Below, in pieces: positions 19,901 through 30,819 of a DNA stretch of 64,000 nt. Numbering within the stretch: position 1 is the stretch's first letter; the number at the start of each line of letters is the position of its first letter. The position numbers and the translations under genes were made by a program. This stretch comes from Marinobacter qingdaonensis (lineage in GTDB: Bacteria; Pseudomonadota; Gammaproteobacteria; Pseudomonadales; Oleiphilaceae): positions 62,001 through 126,000 of the forward strand of contig NZ_JAYDCJ010000005.1 of NCBI RefSeq assembly GCF_034555935.1, written 5' to 3'. The notes below the pieces were generated by a model. That model was given only the letters and a program-made list of their open reading frames with translations, was not told the DNA's origin and searched no databases.

Positions 19901-22207
19901 TCAGGACAAGGCCTTTTCTGCAAAGGCCACGGTGGTGGATTTGCCTGGGCGCAGGTAACGACCGAAACCCGCGTTGCGCAGGGCCAGATCGACGCAGCTC
20001 TTGATGACGTGGGGCGAATCCAGCAGCAGCACGTCTTCCAGCAACTGCATAGCCCATTCCCGGCTGACGCTGCGAATGACCGACTTCACCTTGGGCAGGC
20101 TGGCCGCGTTCATGGACAGGGAGTCGAAGCCCATGGCCATCAGCAGCAGGGCGCCGCCCGGATCGCCGGCCAATTCACCGCAGATCCCCACCGGCTTGCC
20201 GACGGCGTGGGCGTCCTGGGCAATCCGGACCAGGGCCTGGAGCACTGCCGGGTGGTAAGAATGGTACAACTGGGCGACCCGCGGGTTGTTGCGGTCCACC
20301 GCCAGCAGATACTGGGTCAGATCGTTCGATCCCACCGACAGGAAGTCGACCCGGTCGGCCAGCTCGCGGATCTGGTACACCGCGGCCGGTATCTCCACCA
20401 TCACCCCGACCTTGGGCATGTGGATGTCGTAGCCCTCTTCCCGGACCTCGTGATACACCCGGTAGATCAGGTGCAGGGACTCCTCCACCTCGGAGATGTT
20501 ACTGATCATGGGCAGCATGATCTGCAGGTTGTTCAGCCCTTCACTGGCCTTGAGCATGGCCCGCACCTGGACCAGGAAGATCTCCGGATGGTCGAGGGTA
20601 ACCCGGATACCGCGCCAGCCCAGGAACGGGTTTTCTTCCTGGATCGGGAAATAGGTCAGGGACTTATCGCCGCCAACGTCGAGGGTGCGCATGGTGACCG
20701 GGTTCGGGGCAAAGGCCTCGAGCTGTTCCCGGTAGTACTGGCGCTGCTCCTGCTCGGACGGAAAGCGATCCTTGATCATGAACGGCACTTCGGTGCGGTA
20801 CAGACCAATGCCCTCGGCGCCGTGGGACAGGGAACGCACCACGTCGGTCATCAGGCCGGTGTTCACCAGCATCGACACCCGGTGCCCGTCGGTGGTTTCG
20901 CAGGGCTGGTCCCGGAGCGCCTCGAGGCCGCGAATCAGTTCATCTTCTTCGTCGCAGATGGCCTGATAGAAGGCCCGCAGGTCGTCCGAGGGCGACGCAA
21001 AGATCTGGCCCTCGAAGCCGTCGACCACCAATTCCTTGCCATCCAGCTGGTTGACCGGGATGTCCACCAGGCCCATCACGGTCGGCACGCCCATGGCACG
21101 GGCCAGGATGGCCACGTGGGAGTTGCTGGAGCCCTTGACCGACACCAGCCCCACCAGTTGCCCCTTGGGCACTTCGCCAAGCATGGCCGGGGTCAGCTCC
21201 TCGCTGACCAGCACGGTCCGGGCCGGATACTCCAGGTGACGCTGGTCGCCCTCCTGCAGGTGCGACAGCAGCCGACGGCCCAGGTCTCGGACATCGACGG
21301 CACGCTCCTGCAGGTAATGGTCGTCCATCATTTCAAAATGGCGTACGTACTGCTGAACCACCTGCTTCAATGCGCCCTGGGCCCAGGTGCCTTCGCGGAT
21401 CTGGTTGGCGACCTCGCCGGGCAGGGCTTCGTCACCCAGCATGCGCAGATAGACATCGAACAGGGCCTGTTCCTCGGGCCGCAGCTGCGAGGCCAGCCGG
21501 TTGGCGACCCGCTCGATGTCTTCCCGGACCGCCTTGACCGCGGCGCGGAACATTTCCAGTTCCTGCTCGATGTCCTCGGCCGGTTTCTCCGGCACCACAT
21601 CCAGATCGGCAGCGGGATACACCACCACGCCGTCGCCGATGGCGACACCTGGCGCGCCGGGCACACCGTTGAAACTGACGTCCCGGGCCTCTTCCCCGGT
21701 GAGCGACAGGCCACTGATGGCGCCGGTTGCTTCACTGTGGGCGATCACGCCCGCCAGCTGAGCCGACACCGTGACCAGGAAGGCTTCCTCACCCTCATCG
21801 AAACAGCGGGAGCTTTCCCGCTGCTGGACCACCAACACCCCCAGAACCCGGCGATGGTGAATGATGGGCACCCCCAGGAACGAACGGAAGCGCTCTTCCC
21901 CGGTCTCCGGGAAGTAGCGATAACGGGGGTGGGCGGGCGCGTCTTCGAGGTTGATGGGCTCCTCGCGGGAGCCCACCAGGCCAACCAGGCCTTCGGAGTA
22001 ACCAAGACTGACTTTACCGACGGCCTTGCGATAGAGACCTTCGGTGGCCATCAGAATGTAGCGGTTGGTGGCCGGGTCCAGCAGGTAGACCGAGCACACT
22101 TCGGTCCCCATGGCTTTCTGCACACGCGAAACAATGACGTCCAGCGCCTCCTGCAAATCGCGGGCGCCGTTCACCTCTTGTACAAGACTTCGCAGTATGC
22201 TCAGCAT
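19901..22207 (-). CDS. ptsP: PEP-protein phosphotransferase PtsP (EI-Ntr)
   Basis: PtsP takes phosphate from phosphoenolpyruvate and passes it to NPr of the nitrogen-related PTS, which signals nitrogen and potassium status rather than importing sugar. The 768 residues have an N-terminal GAF domain (about 1-165), which separates PtsP from sugar-PTS enzyme I, followed by the EI N-domain, the phosphohistidine domain (SSNSHVAILARAMGVPTVMG, active His near residue 357), and a PEP-binding barrel (RTEVPFM, GSNDLTQYLLAVDRNN, CGELAGDP). It follows rppH by 15 bases, the conserved rppH-ptsP pairing. Confidence 0.96.
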   Translation of the reverse strand: MLSILRSLVQEVNGARDLQEALDVIVSRVQKAMGTEVCSVYLLDPATNRYILMATEGLYRKAVGKVSLGYSEGLVGLVGSREEPINLEDAPAHPRYRYFPETGEERFRSFLGVPIIHHRRVLGVLVVQQRESSRCFDEGEEAFLVTVSAQLAGVIAHSEATGAISGLSLTGEEARDVSFNGVPGAPGVAIGDGVVVYPAADLDVVPEKPAEDIEQELEMFRAAVKAVREDIERVANRLASQLRPEEQALFDVYLRMLGDEALPGEVANQIREGTWAQGALKQVVQQYVRHFEMMDDHYLQERAVDVRDLGRRLLSHLQEGDQRHLEYPARTVLVSEELTPAMLGEVPKGQLVGLVSVKGSSNSHVAILARAMGVPTVMGLVDIPVNQLDGKELVVDGFEGQIFASPSDDLRAFYQAICDEEDELIRGLEALRDQPCETTDGHRVSMLVNTGLMTDVVRSLSHGAEGIGLYRTEVPFMIKDRFPSEQEQRQYYREQLEAFAPNPVTMRTLDVGGDKSLTYFPIQEENPFLGWRGIRVTLDHPEIFLVQVRAMLKASEGLNNLQIMLPMISNISEVEESLHLIYRVYHEVREEGYDIHMPKVGVMVEIPAAVYQIRELADRVDFLSVGSNDLTQYLLAVDRNNPRVAQLYHSYHPAVLQALVRIAQDAHAVGKPVGICGELAGDPGGALLLMAMGFDSLSMNAASLPKVKSVIRSVSREWAMQLLEDVLLLDSPHVIKSCVDLALRNAGFGRYLRPGKSTTVAFAEKALS

Positions 22208-22222
22208 GGCGGGGTCAATCCG

Positions 22223-22753
22223 TCATTTCTGGTGTTCCTTCAACCGCCGGTTCTGTTCGCTACGGTGCCACTGCTCCATGTTGTAGAACAGTCTTGGCGC
22301 CAGCTCCCTCAACGCGCGTCGATACACTTCGCGCTTGAAGGAGACCACCTGGCCGAGCGGGTACCAGTAACTCACCCACTGCCAGCCGTCGAACTCCGGC
22401 GATTCCGTTCCGTCCACGCACACCTGCGCGTCCGGCGATAACATCCTCAGTAGGAACCATTTCTGTTTTTGGCCCACACAAACGGGGTGCGAGTTATGGC
22501 GTACCATCCTCCTGGGAAGTCGGTACCTGAGCCAGCCTCGGGTGCAACTGATGATCTCCACATCGCTGGCGCCCAGACCGATTTCTTCTCCCAGCTCCCG
22601 ATACAGTGCCTCTTCCGGTGATTCGTCGTGCTTGATACCACCCTGGGGAAACTGCCAGGAGTCCTGCCCAATTCGCCTTGCCCAGAGAACCTCTCCTCTG
22701 TGGTTGGCCAGAATGATTCCGACGTTGGGTCTGAAACCGTCTGAATCTATCAC
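22223..22753 (-). CDS. rppH: RNA pyrophosphohydrolase RppH
   Basis: RppH removes pyrophosphate from the 5' end of mRNA, which opens it to RNase E. The 176-residue Nudix protein has a complete Nudix box ([23 protein letters not shown] region, residues about 39-61) with the REXXEE-type catalytic glutamates, and the N-terminal [11 protein letters not shown] typical of RppH. It is the first gene of the rppH-ptsP pair and lies divergent from the HAD phosphatase gene. Confidence 0.95.
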   Translation of the reverse strand: MIDSDGFRPNVGIILANHRGEVLWARRIGQDSWQFPQGGIKHDESPEEALYRELGEEIGLGASDVEIISCTRGWLRYRLPRRMVRHNSHPVCVGQKQKWFLLRMLSPDAQVCVDGTESPEFDGWQWVSYWYPLGQVVSFKREVYRRALRELAPRLFYNMEQWHRSEQNRRLKEHQK

Positions 22754-22927
22754 GGCACAGTCCTCTCAAAAGTCGGTCGACCGGGTACAAAAATTGACCG
22801 GTCAGAATTGTCCAAGTTGCTCTCATTCTTGCAGAAACCCAAGGGTTCGGCAAACGGCACTGCATTCCTCAGGTCGTGGTAGACTGGGCTCCCAATGGCA
22901 GGCCATGTGATCATCGGAGGTAACAGC

Positions 22928-23584
22928 TTGACGCTCGCAATTTTTGATCTGGATAACACGCTACTGGCAGGCGACAGCGACCACGCCTGGGGCCAGTTCC
23001 TGGTGGAAGAAGGCATCGTCGATGCCGAGGACTACCGGAGGGCGAACGACCGGTTTTATGAGGAGTATCTGAACGGCGAGCTGGACATACTGAACTACCT
23101 CGGCTTTGCGCTGCAGCCGCTGGCCAACCACAACATGGACCAGCTGCTGAGCTGGCGCGCGACGTTCATGGAACGCAAGGTGCGCCCGATGATGCTTCCC
23201 AAGGCCGCCGCGCTCCTGGATCAGCACCGGGAACAGGGCCACACCCTGATGATCATCACGGCCACCAACCGGTTCGTGACCGAACCCATTGCCGCGGAAC
23301 TGGGCATCGAGCACCTGATTGCCACCGAACCGGAACTGGTGAACGGACGCTACACCGGTGAGGTGGCCGGCACCCCCAGTTTCCAGGAGGGCAAGGTGAA
23401 GCGCCTTCAGGACTGGCTGCAGGCTTACGGCAGGACGCTGGAGGGCGCCTGGTTCTACAGCGATTCCCACAACGACGCGCCCCTGCTGCGGGAAGTCGAT
23501 CACCCGGTCGCCGTGGATCCGGACCCAACCCTGGAAGCGCTGGCCCGGGACCAGGGCTGGACAGTCATGTCCCTGCGGGACTGA
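22928..23584 (+). CDS. HAD-IB family phosphatase (SerB-like)
   Basis: A TTG at 22928 is the best start: GGAGGT ends seven bases before it and the protein then begins directly with the catalytic HAD motif. The open frame reaches back to 22895 without homology. The 218 residues carry motif I FDLDNTLLAGDSD (nucleophile Asp near residue 7), motif II ITATNRF, and motif III/IV region YSDSHNDAPLL. This is a phosphoserine-phosphatase-like HAD-IB family common in Pseudomonas and Marinobacter next to rppH. The true substrate is not established; phosphoserine or histidinol phosphate are possibilities. Confidence 0.88.
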   Translation: MTLAIFDLDNTLLAGDSDHAWGQFLVEEGIVDAEDYRRANDRFYEEYLNGELDILNYLGFALQPLANHNMDQLLSWRATFMERKVRPMMLPKAAALLDQHREQGHTLMIITATNRFVTEPIAAELGIEHLIATEPELVNGRYTGEVAGTPSFQEGKVKRLQDWLQAYGRTLEGAWFYSDSHNDAPLLREVDHPVAVDPDPTLEALARDQGWTVMSLRD

Positions 23585-23603
23585 CGCCCGGAGCGCCGCG
23601 CCC

Positions 23604-24800
23604 TCAGAAAAAGCTGGTGAGGGCGCGAACGAAGCAGGCCTTGATGTAATCGGTTTCCGGAATCCCGGGGATGACCGGATGGTCGGGGGCCTGGCGCCCC
23701 TGCTCCAGCAGCTGGACAAAGCGGTCAATCTTGCGCCCGCCGCCACGGATGATGTCGGTCAGGCGGTCCTGGGACAGGTGCATGGAGCAGGACGCCGACA
23801 CCAGGATGCCATCCCGCTCCAGCAGACGCAGGCCCAACTGGTTCAGCCGGGCGTAGGCCTGCTCACCGGCCTTCTGGTCCCGGCGGCGGGGAATCAGGGC
23901 CGGCGGGTCCAGCACCACGATGTCGAATTTTTCCTTCTCGTCGCACAGCGCTTTCAGGGCCTCAAAGGCATCCCCTTCCAGGGTTTCGACATTGTCCAGA
24001 CCATTCAGGCGGGCGTTATGGTGCACCGAGTCGATGGCCGACGCCGAGCTATCGACGCAGGTTACCGAGCTGGCGCCGGCACATGCGGCCTGAATGCCCC
24101 AGCCTCCGACATAACTGAAGACATCCAGCACGCGCTTGCCCGGCGCATAGGCCTGCAGCCGTTGCCGATTCACCCGGTGGTCGTAGAACCAACCGGTCTT
24201 CTGGCCGCCTTCCAGAGGCACCTCGAACCGGACACCGTTCTCCTCAACCCTGAGCGTTGAAACCTCGGGGCCGTGGACGTGCTCCACGTAGGTATCCAGC
24301 CCTTCGATCTTGCGCATCTTGCCGTCGTTTTTCAGGATGATCGCCGCCGGGTGCACCAGGCGCTGCACCGCCCGAACGATGGCGTCCTTCATCAGCTCCA
24401 TGCCGGCGGTCGAGATCTGCACCACCACGGTATCGTCGAAGCGGTCAATCACCAGCCCGGACAGGCCGTCGCTGTCACCAAACACCCAACGGTAGAAGGG
24501 CCGGTCGAACAGCCGTTCCCGCATGGCCAGCGCCACTTCCAGCCGTTCGGTCAGGCGTTTCGGGGTCATGCCATTACGCCCATCCCGACTGATCAGTCGG
24601 CCACAGATGAGGGCGTGGGGATTGACGAACAGGGTGCCCAGGGATTTGTCGTTGGCCGCGCGAAGCTCGGCCTGAACACCGGGCTCAAAGTCGGTCAGCG
24701 GCGACCGGCGGATATCCACCTCGTTGCTGTACACCCAGAGGTGACCAGACCGAAGCCGACGCTCGGCGCCCTTACGCAGATAAAGAATCGGAAACGTCAT
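23604..24800 (-). CDS. rlmI: 23S rRNA (cytosine-5) methyltransferase, RlmI-like
   Basis: RlmI methylates a cytosine (C1962 in E. coli) of 23S rRNA using SAM. The protein of about 398 residues starts with a PUA RNA-binding domain (LRKGAERRLRSGHLWVYSNEV), then EEI/RFEVPLEGGQKTGWFYDHR, a Rossmann SAM site VLDVFSYVGGWGIQAACAGA, the motif DIVVLDPPALIP, and the catalytic cysteine in VSASCSMHL. I chose the ATG at 24800; the in-frame GTG nine bases upstream has no better ribosome binding site. It ends facing the HAD gene. Confidence 0.93.
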   Translation of the reverse strand: MTFPILYLRKGAERRLRSGHLWVYSNEVDIRRSPLTDFEPGVQAELRAANDKSLGTLFVNPHALICGRLISRDGRNGMTPKRLTERLEVALAMRERLFDRPFYRWVFGDSDGLSGLVIDRFDDTVVVQISTAGMELMKDAIVRAVQRLVHPAAIILKNDGKMRKIEGLDTYVEHVHGPEVSTLRVEENGVRFEVPLEGGQKTGWFYDHRVNRQRLQAYAPGKRVLDVFSYVGGWGIQAACAGASSVTCVDSSASAIDSVHHNARLNGLDNVETLEGDAFEALKALCDEKEKFDIVVLDPPALIPRRRDQKAGEQAYARLNQLGLRLLERDGILVSASCSMHLSQDRLTDIIRGGGRKIDRFVQLLEQGRQAPDHPVIPGIPETDYIKACFVRALTSFF

Positions 24801-24846
24801 CGAACACACCAGCCACTTGAAGGGTCAACGGAAACGGTCTTGCGGG

Positions 24847-25239
24847 TCACCCTTCAGCGGCCACGTGTTCGGCGTAGGCGGTCGCGTCCATCAGGCCCTC
24901 CAGTTCGCCGGCATCCGCCAGCTTGACCTTGAACATCCAGCCGTCACCGTAGGGGTCCTCGTTGACCTTTTCCGGCTCGTCTTCGAGGCTTTCATTGATT
25001 TCCACCACCTCACCGGTGACCGGGCTGAATACATCCGACGCCGACTTCACCGACTCCGCCACACCGGCTTCCTCACCACCGTTCACCGTGGCGCCCAGAT
25101 CCGGCACCCCGATGTAGACCACATCACCCAGCTGCTCCTGGGCAAAGTCGGTAATACCAACGGTGGCGGTGCCATCGTCGGCGAGGCGCACCCATTGATG
25201 AGTCTCGATGTATTTCAGGTCTGCGGGAATGTTACTCAT
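24847..25239 (-). CDS. gcvH: Glycine cleavage system H protein
   Basis: GcvH is the lipoyl-carrying shuttle of the glycine cleavage complex. The 130 residues match the family length, with the lipoylation lysine in ESVKSASD (about residue 65) and the start PADLKYIETHQWV. Unlike many genomes, gcvT and gcvP are not adjacent here; neighbours are rlmI and a MetR-like regulator gene. Confidence 0.97.
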   Translation of the reverse strand: MSNIPADLKYIETHQWVRLADDGTATVGITDFAQEQLGDVVYIGVPDLGATVNGGEEAGVAESVKSASDVFSPVTGEVVEINESLEDEPEKVNEDPYGDGWMFKVKLADAGELEGLMDATAYAEHVAAEG

Positions 25240-25285
25240 AGTCTGATGTCCTGAAGCAAATTTTTGCGCAGTTTAACCGAAGACA

Positions 25286-26176
25286 CTAATTCCAGCGAAC
25301 CTGGCGTGCCATGGTCATGAACGAGTTCAGGTAGTCCACCTGCCGATCCCGCTCCCGCAGCCCAAGGAAGATCTGTTTGGCGATGCCGCGCTCGCCCAGC
25401 TGCACCGGCCGAATCGGGATCCGGGCCTGGTAGTCCTCAACCAGCCAACGGGGCAAGGCCGCCACGCCACGACCGGCGGCCACCATCTGCAACATGATGT
25501 CGGTGGTTTCGATGGTCTTGTGGCGGGCGGGGCTGGCGTGGGCCGGCAACAGAAAACCGGTGTAGATATCCAGGCGCTCAATCTCCACCGGATAGGTAAT
25601 CAGACTTTCCTGCTCGAGGTCTGCCGGCTCAGCCCAGGCCTTGCCCGCCAGCCGGTGGTCGGCGCCGACCACCAACACCTGTTCGTAATCGAACACGGGC
25701 TCAAACACCAGCCCCGGCCGATGCAGCGGATCGGGGGTGACCAGCATGTCGATGTCGTGACTGAACAGGGCGCCAATGCCGCCAAACTGAAACTTCTGCT
25801 TCACGTCCACATCAACCCCCGGCCACTGCTCCAGATAGGGCCCAACCACTTTCAGCAACCACTGGTAGCAGGGGTGACATTCCATGCCGATGCGCAGGTT
25901 GCCCCGCTGGCCTTTGGCAAATTGCCCGATCAGCATCTCTGCGTGTTCCAGTTGCGGCAACAATCGGTTCGCCAGGGACAGCACATACTCACCGGCCTGG
26001 GTCAGCCGGAGCTGTCGCCCTTCCCGAACCCAGACATCGGTGCCCAGTAGCTGCTCCAGCTTCCGGATGGAATGGCTGAGCGCAGACTGGGTGAGGTGCA
26101 GCCGCTCGGCGGCCGCCGTCAGCGACCCGGCCCGATCCACCGCACGCAGGATTTCCAGATGGGCACGTTCGATCAT
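25286..26176 (-). CDS. metR: LysR-family regulator, MetR-like
   Basis: The 296-residue protein (start ATG 26176, preceded by GGAGGAGG) has an N-terminal winged helix (HLEILRAVDRAGSLTAAAERLHLTQSALSHSIRKLE) and a LysR effector domain. The LRIGMECHPCYQWL segment closely matches the MetR homocysteine-binding domain, as does the TDIMLQMVAAGRGVAALPRWLVE segment. MetR activates methionine and one-carbon genes in response to homocysteine. No metE or metH is adjacent; the gcvH neighbour is also one-carbon metabolism. A related LysR protein cannot be excluded. Confidence 0.78.
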   Translation of the reverse strand: MIERAHLEILRAVDRAGSLTAAAERLHLTQSALSHSIRKLEQLLGTDVWVREGRQLRLTQAGEYVLSLANRLLPQLEHAEMLIGQFAKGQRGNLRIGMECHPCYQWLLKVVGPYLEQWPGVDVDVKQKFQFGGIGALFSHDIDMLVTPDPLHRPGLVFEPVFDYEQVLVVGADHRLAGKAWAEPADLEQESLITYPVEIERLDIYTGFLLPAHASPARHKTIETTDIMLQMVAAGRGVAALPRWLVEDYQARIPIRPVQLGERGIAKQIFLGLRERDRQVDYLNSFMTMARQVRWN

Positions 26177-26334
26177 GCCGCCTCCTCCATGACAAAAACT
26201 CATCGAAGGCCGCAATAGTACCACTGTCATTCATCTTAATAGAGAGTACGTCAGTGGCTCTCCATCCAGGCACTACTGACCAACAACGGCCAGCAAAGAC
26301 GACAGGGTTTTGCCAAGGCGATCAGGGGGGGCGC

Positions 26335-27141
26335 TCAGTAACCGGTGCTGTTGCGGTCAAGCTGAAACTGGAATGCCGTGGCCCGACCGACTTCCGAGCG
26401 GAACTCGCCGGAGTCATGGAACTCAAACCAGCGGTAGCCGGGTGGTCGCTCCTCCACGGCGAAATCACTGGAGCCGGAGGTGAACTGAATGCAGGTGGAC
26501 GGCGAGGCCAGGAGCTGCACGTGGCGACGGGTCTGTTCGAACTCCTGGTGGATATGGCCCCAGAGCACCAGCTTGACCTGGGGGAACCGATCGATCACCT
26601 GCCAGAACGCGTCCCGGTTGGTCAGGCCGATCTGCGCCATCCAGTCCGAGCCGATATCCACCGGGTGGTGGTGCAGGCAGACCATAGCAGGCAACTCCGG
26701 GTTTGCCGCCAGGGCATCCGCCAGAAACGCCAACTCGGCGTCCGCCAGAGCACCGAACACCTTGCCGGGCACCGACGAGTCCAGCAGCACAAACTGCCAG
26801 CCGTCGCGCACCAGGTGGCGTTGATTGGCGTTGTAGTCGCCGGCGACCCGGGCGAGGGTTTCGGCATGGTCGTGATTGCCACCAATCCAGGCCGAGGGAC
26901 AGTCAAACACCTTCAGACTCTCGCCGAACACCTGGTAGGCCTCCACCGAGCCGTCCTGGGCAATGTCGCCGGTCGCCAGGATCAGATCCGGCCGACCATG
27001 CTGCTCCAGAACCTGCTCAATGACGGCCTGCAGGCTGTCCCGTGTGTTCACGCCCAGGAGGTCGCCATCGGCCTTGGCCATCAGATGGGGATCGGTCAGT
27101 TGCAGTACCCGGAGTGGCCGGGGCTCGTCCTTTGTGGTCAT
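26335..27141 (-). CDS. cpdA: 3',5'-cyclic-AMP phosphodiesterase CpdA
   Basis: CpdA hydrolyses cAMP to AMP. The 268 residues show the calcineurin-type metallophosphatase motifs in order: LTDPHL (residue ~16), GDIAQDG (~58), GNHDH (~88), HHHP (~157) and GHIHQ (~196). In E. coli the genes run tolC, then nudF-yqiB-cpdA; here nudF, the yqiB-like DUF1249 gene and cpdA keep that order. A gap of about 190 bases separates cpdA from the DUF1249 gene, so it may have its own promoter. Confidence 0.94.
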   Translation of the reverse strand: MTTKDEPRPLRVLQLTDPHLMAKADGDLLGVNTRDSLQAVIEQVLEQHGRPDLILATGDIAQDGSVEAYQVFGESLKVFDCPSAWIGGNHDHAETLARVAGDYNANQRHLVRDGWQFVLLDSSVPGKVFGALADAELAFLADALAANPELPAMVCLHHHPVDIGSDWMAQIGLTNRDAFWQVIDRFPQVKLVLWGHIHQEFEQTRRHVQLLASPSTCIQFTSGSSDFAVEERPPGYRWFEFHDSGEFRSEVGRATAFQFQLDRNSTGY

Positions 27142-27334
27142 ACGCTCTTGGTCGAATCAGTGAACATCACGTAAACGTCGCACCAGTGTACGACGACAGC
27201 TTTCGGTTTATTCGCCCCCGAATGCAACCGCTGTCACATTCTGACCAGGCGCTGGCAAACTCTTGCCTGATTTGACAACTGCGACACACCGCCATGGCAG
27301 CCCTGGGCGTTTTTGCCCGCGTCCCGACGGGGCT

Positions 27335-27820
27335 TCAGTCGACGCCCTCGCCGGCCGACCAGGCCGCATGTTCCATGGGCAGGTGGCCAAAGCGCAGGCA
27401 GTAGTCCAGCCAATCCGCGAGAAACCCGTTGACCTGGACCTTCTCGTCCGGGTGGTGCATGAAACGATTGGGGTAATCGTTGACCGGAGCGATCTGGCGA
27501 TCCCGGTAGCAGCTGATCACTTCCGCCATGGCGGCGTCGTGATACACACGCACCGTCATCTGCGGGTTGTTGAGCCAGCGGCCAGAGTTGTGAACCTGCT
27601 CCAGCAGCAGTGTTTCGGTGAACTTGGCGGTCTGCAGCACCTTGATCCGGACCCGGCCGAGGTACAGGTTTTCCCGGTGCAGTTCGAATTCGCACACCGG
27701 TGTGCCGCCCACCTCAAGCTGACGCAGCCGCCGCAACCGCTGGTAATTACCGTCACACAAAGCACCCAGCCGGCGCAGGTCCGGCACGTAGGGTTTCGGT
27801 TTCATACTCCATTCGGTCAT
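27335..27820 (-). CDS. DUF1249 family protein (YqiB-like)
   Basis: A 161-residue protein that starts at the ATG overlapping the nudF stop (ATGA at 27817-27820). It has no signal peptide or membrane segment. Sequence landmarks are YVPDLRRLGALCDGNYQRL and a charged core ending FLADWLDYCLRFGHL, typical of DUF1249. The role is unknown; its conserved place between nudF and cpdA suggests a link to nucleotide turnover. Confidence 0.88.
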   Translation of the reverse strand: MTEWSMKPKPYVPDLRRLGALCDGNYQRLRRLRQLEVGGTPVCEFELHRENLYLGRVRIKVLQTAKFTETLLLEQVHNSGRWLNNPQMTVRVYHDAAMAEVISCYRDRQIAPVNDYPNRFMHHPDEKVQVNGFLADWLDYCLRFGHLPMEHAAWSAGEGVD

Positions 27821-28437
27821 TGCGTCGCCTCTTCGCGCAGTCGCGCGCGATTCAATTCCAGCCACTGTAGTGCAATGATAGCCGCTGCGTTGTTGATCCG
27901 GCCATCACGGATCATGGCGATGGCCTCCGTGGCGCTGACCACGTGGGCCCGGATGTCCTCGTGTTCGTGTTCGATGCCAAACAGCCCGCCCGCGGCTTCG
28001 GTGCTGACCAGGCCGCAGTAGAGATGGATCATCTCGGTGGTGCCGCCGGGCGACACCAGGTAGTCACAGATCCGGTCCAGACGGGCAAAGGTCAGCCCGG
28101 CTTCTTCCTGCCCTTCCCGCTGTGCCACCTGCTCGGGTGTCTCGCCCTCCTCGTTCATGCCCGCCACCAGTTCCAGCAGCCAGGGTGTCTGGCTTCGGTG
28201 CAGGGCGCCCAGGCGGAACTGCTCCAACAGGACCACCTCATCGCGAATCGGATCGTACGGCAGCACGCAGGTGGCGTCGCCGCGGATAAACAGTTCCCGG
28301 GTGAATACGGGCATGTCACGGCCGTCAAAACGCGGATGGGTCAACCACAGCTTGTCCATGCGAAAGAAGCCCTGGAAGACGGTTTCCCGCTTTTCGATCC
28401 GCACATCGCTCGCGTTGAACTGAAAAGGTTCGGTCAT
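27817..28437 (-). CDS. nudF: ADP-ribose pyrophosphatase NudF
   Basis: NudF hydrolyses ADP-ribose to AMP and ribose 5-phosphate. The 206 residues carry a Nudix box with GMNEEGETPEQVAQREGQEE-type spacing near residues 96-118, and the downstream YLVSPGGTTEMIHLYCG segment of the ADP-ribose-specific family. It is translationally coupled to the following DUF1249 gene. Confidence 0.95.
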   Translation of the reverse strand: MTEPFQFNASDVRIEKRETVFQGFFRMDKLWLTHPRFDGRDMPVFTRELFIRGDATCVLPYDPIRDEVVLLEQFRLGALHRSQTPWLLELVAGMNEEGETPEQVAQREGQEEAGLTFARLDRICDYLVSPGGTTEMIHLYCGLVSTEAAGGLFGIEHEHEDIRAHVVSATEAIAMIRDGRINNAAAIIALQWLELNRARLREEATQ

Positions 28438-28548
28438 TTCTTAACCTGTTCGGACAAGGAATTTTGAACCATAGCCGTTGGCCGCTGCCGAATGCAAGCG
28501 CCACCGACCGCCCCGGCCAAGGAGCCGACCGGGGCGATAGGGACCCGA

Positions 28549-30528
<1,980 letters not shown>

Positions 30529-30530
30529 TC

Positions 30531-30628
30531 AATCCCTACGCCGGTATTATCCGGATCAGGTCGCGGGTTCTGCGATGCAATCTCAGCCAGTTGCCCGGGT
30601 TCACCCCAGGCAGACCAGCACCCCGTCA
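30531..30628 (-). promoter_or_regulatory. TPP riboswitch upstream of thiC
   Basis: Read on the minus strand, this segment holds the thi-box landmarks: GGGGTGC at the 5' side, CTGAGA, ACCCGC, then GATCCGGATAATACCGG followed by GTAGGGA closing the structure. A downstream stem (GGTTTCCC / GGGAAAACC, 30481-30503) may be part of the expression platform. Binding of thiamine pyrophosphate would lower thiC expression. Confidence 0.95.
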
Positions 30629-30819
30629 AGACGCGAATCTGTTTTGTGTGACACCCGGAATGAGTGCCGTTTGCAAGTGTAGAGCTGCGACTGATTATTG
30701 TCCATAATGGCGGTCCAAAGCTCTACCGACGGCCCATCGCAGCACAATCAGTGAGATACAGTTGCCAGGCCAGCGTGTCCACGAAGGACGCACACCTGCA
30801 CAGGCATTCAGGAGACATA

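Noticed and set aside
19340..22441. A 1033-residue open frame on the plus strand
   Set aside because: It is antisense to ptsP and rppH; its histidine/glutamine-rich sequence is a mirror of GC-biased codons and has no recognisable domain.
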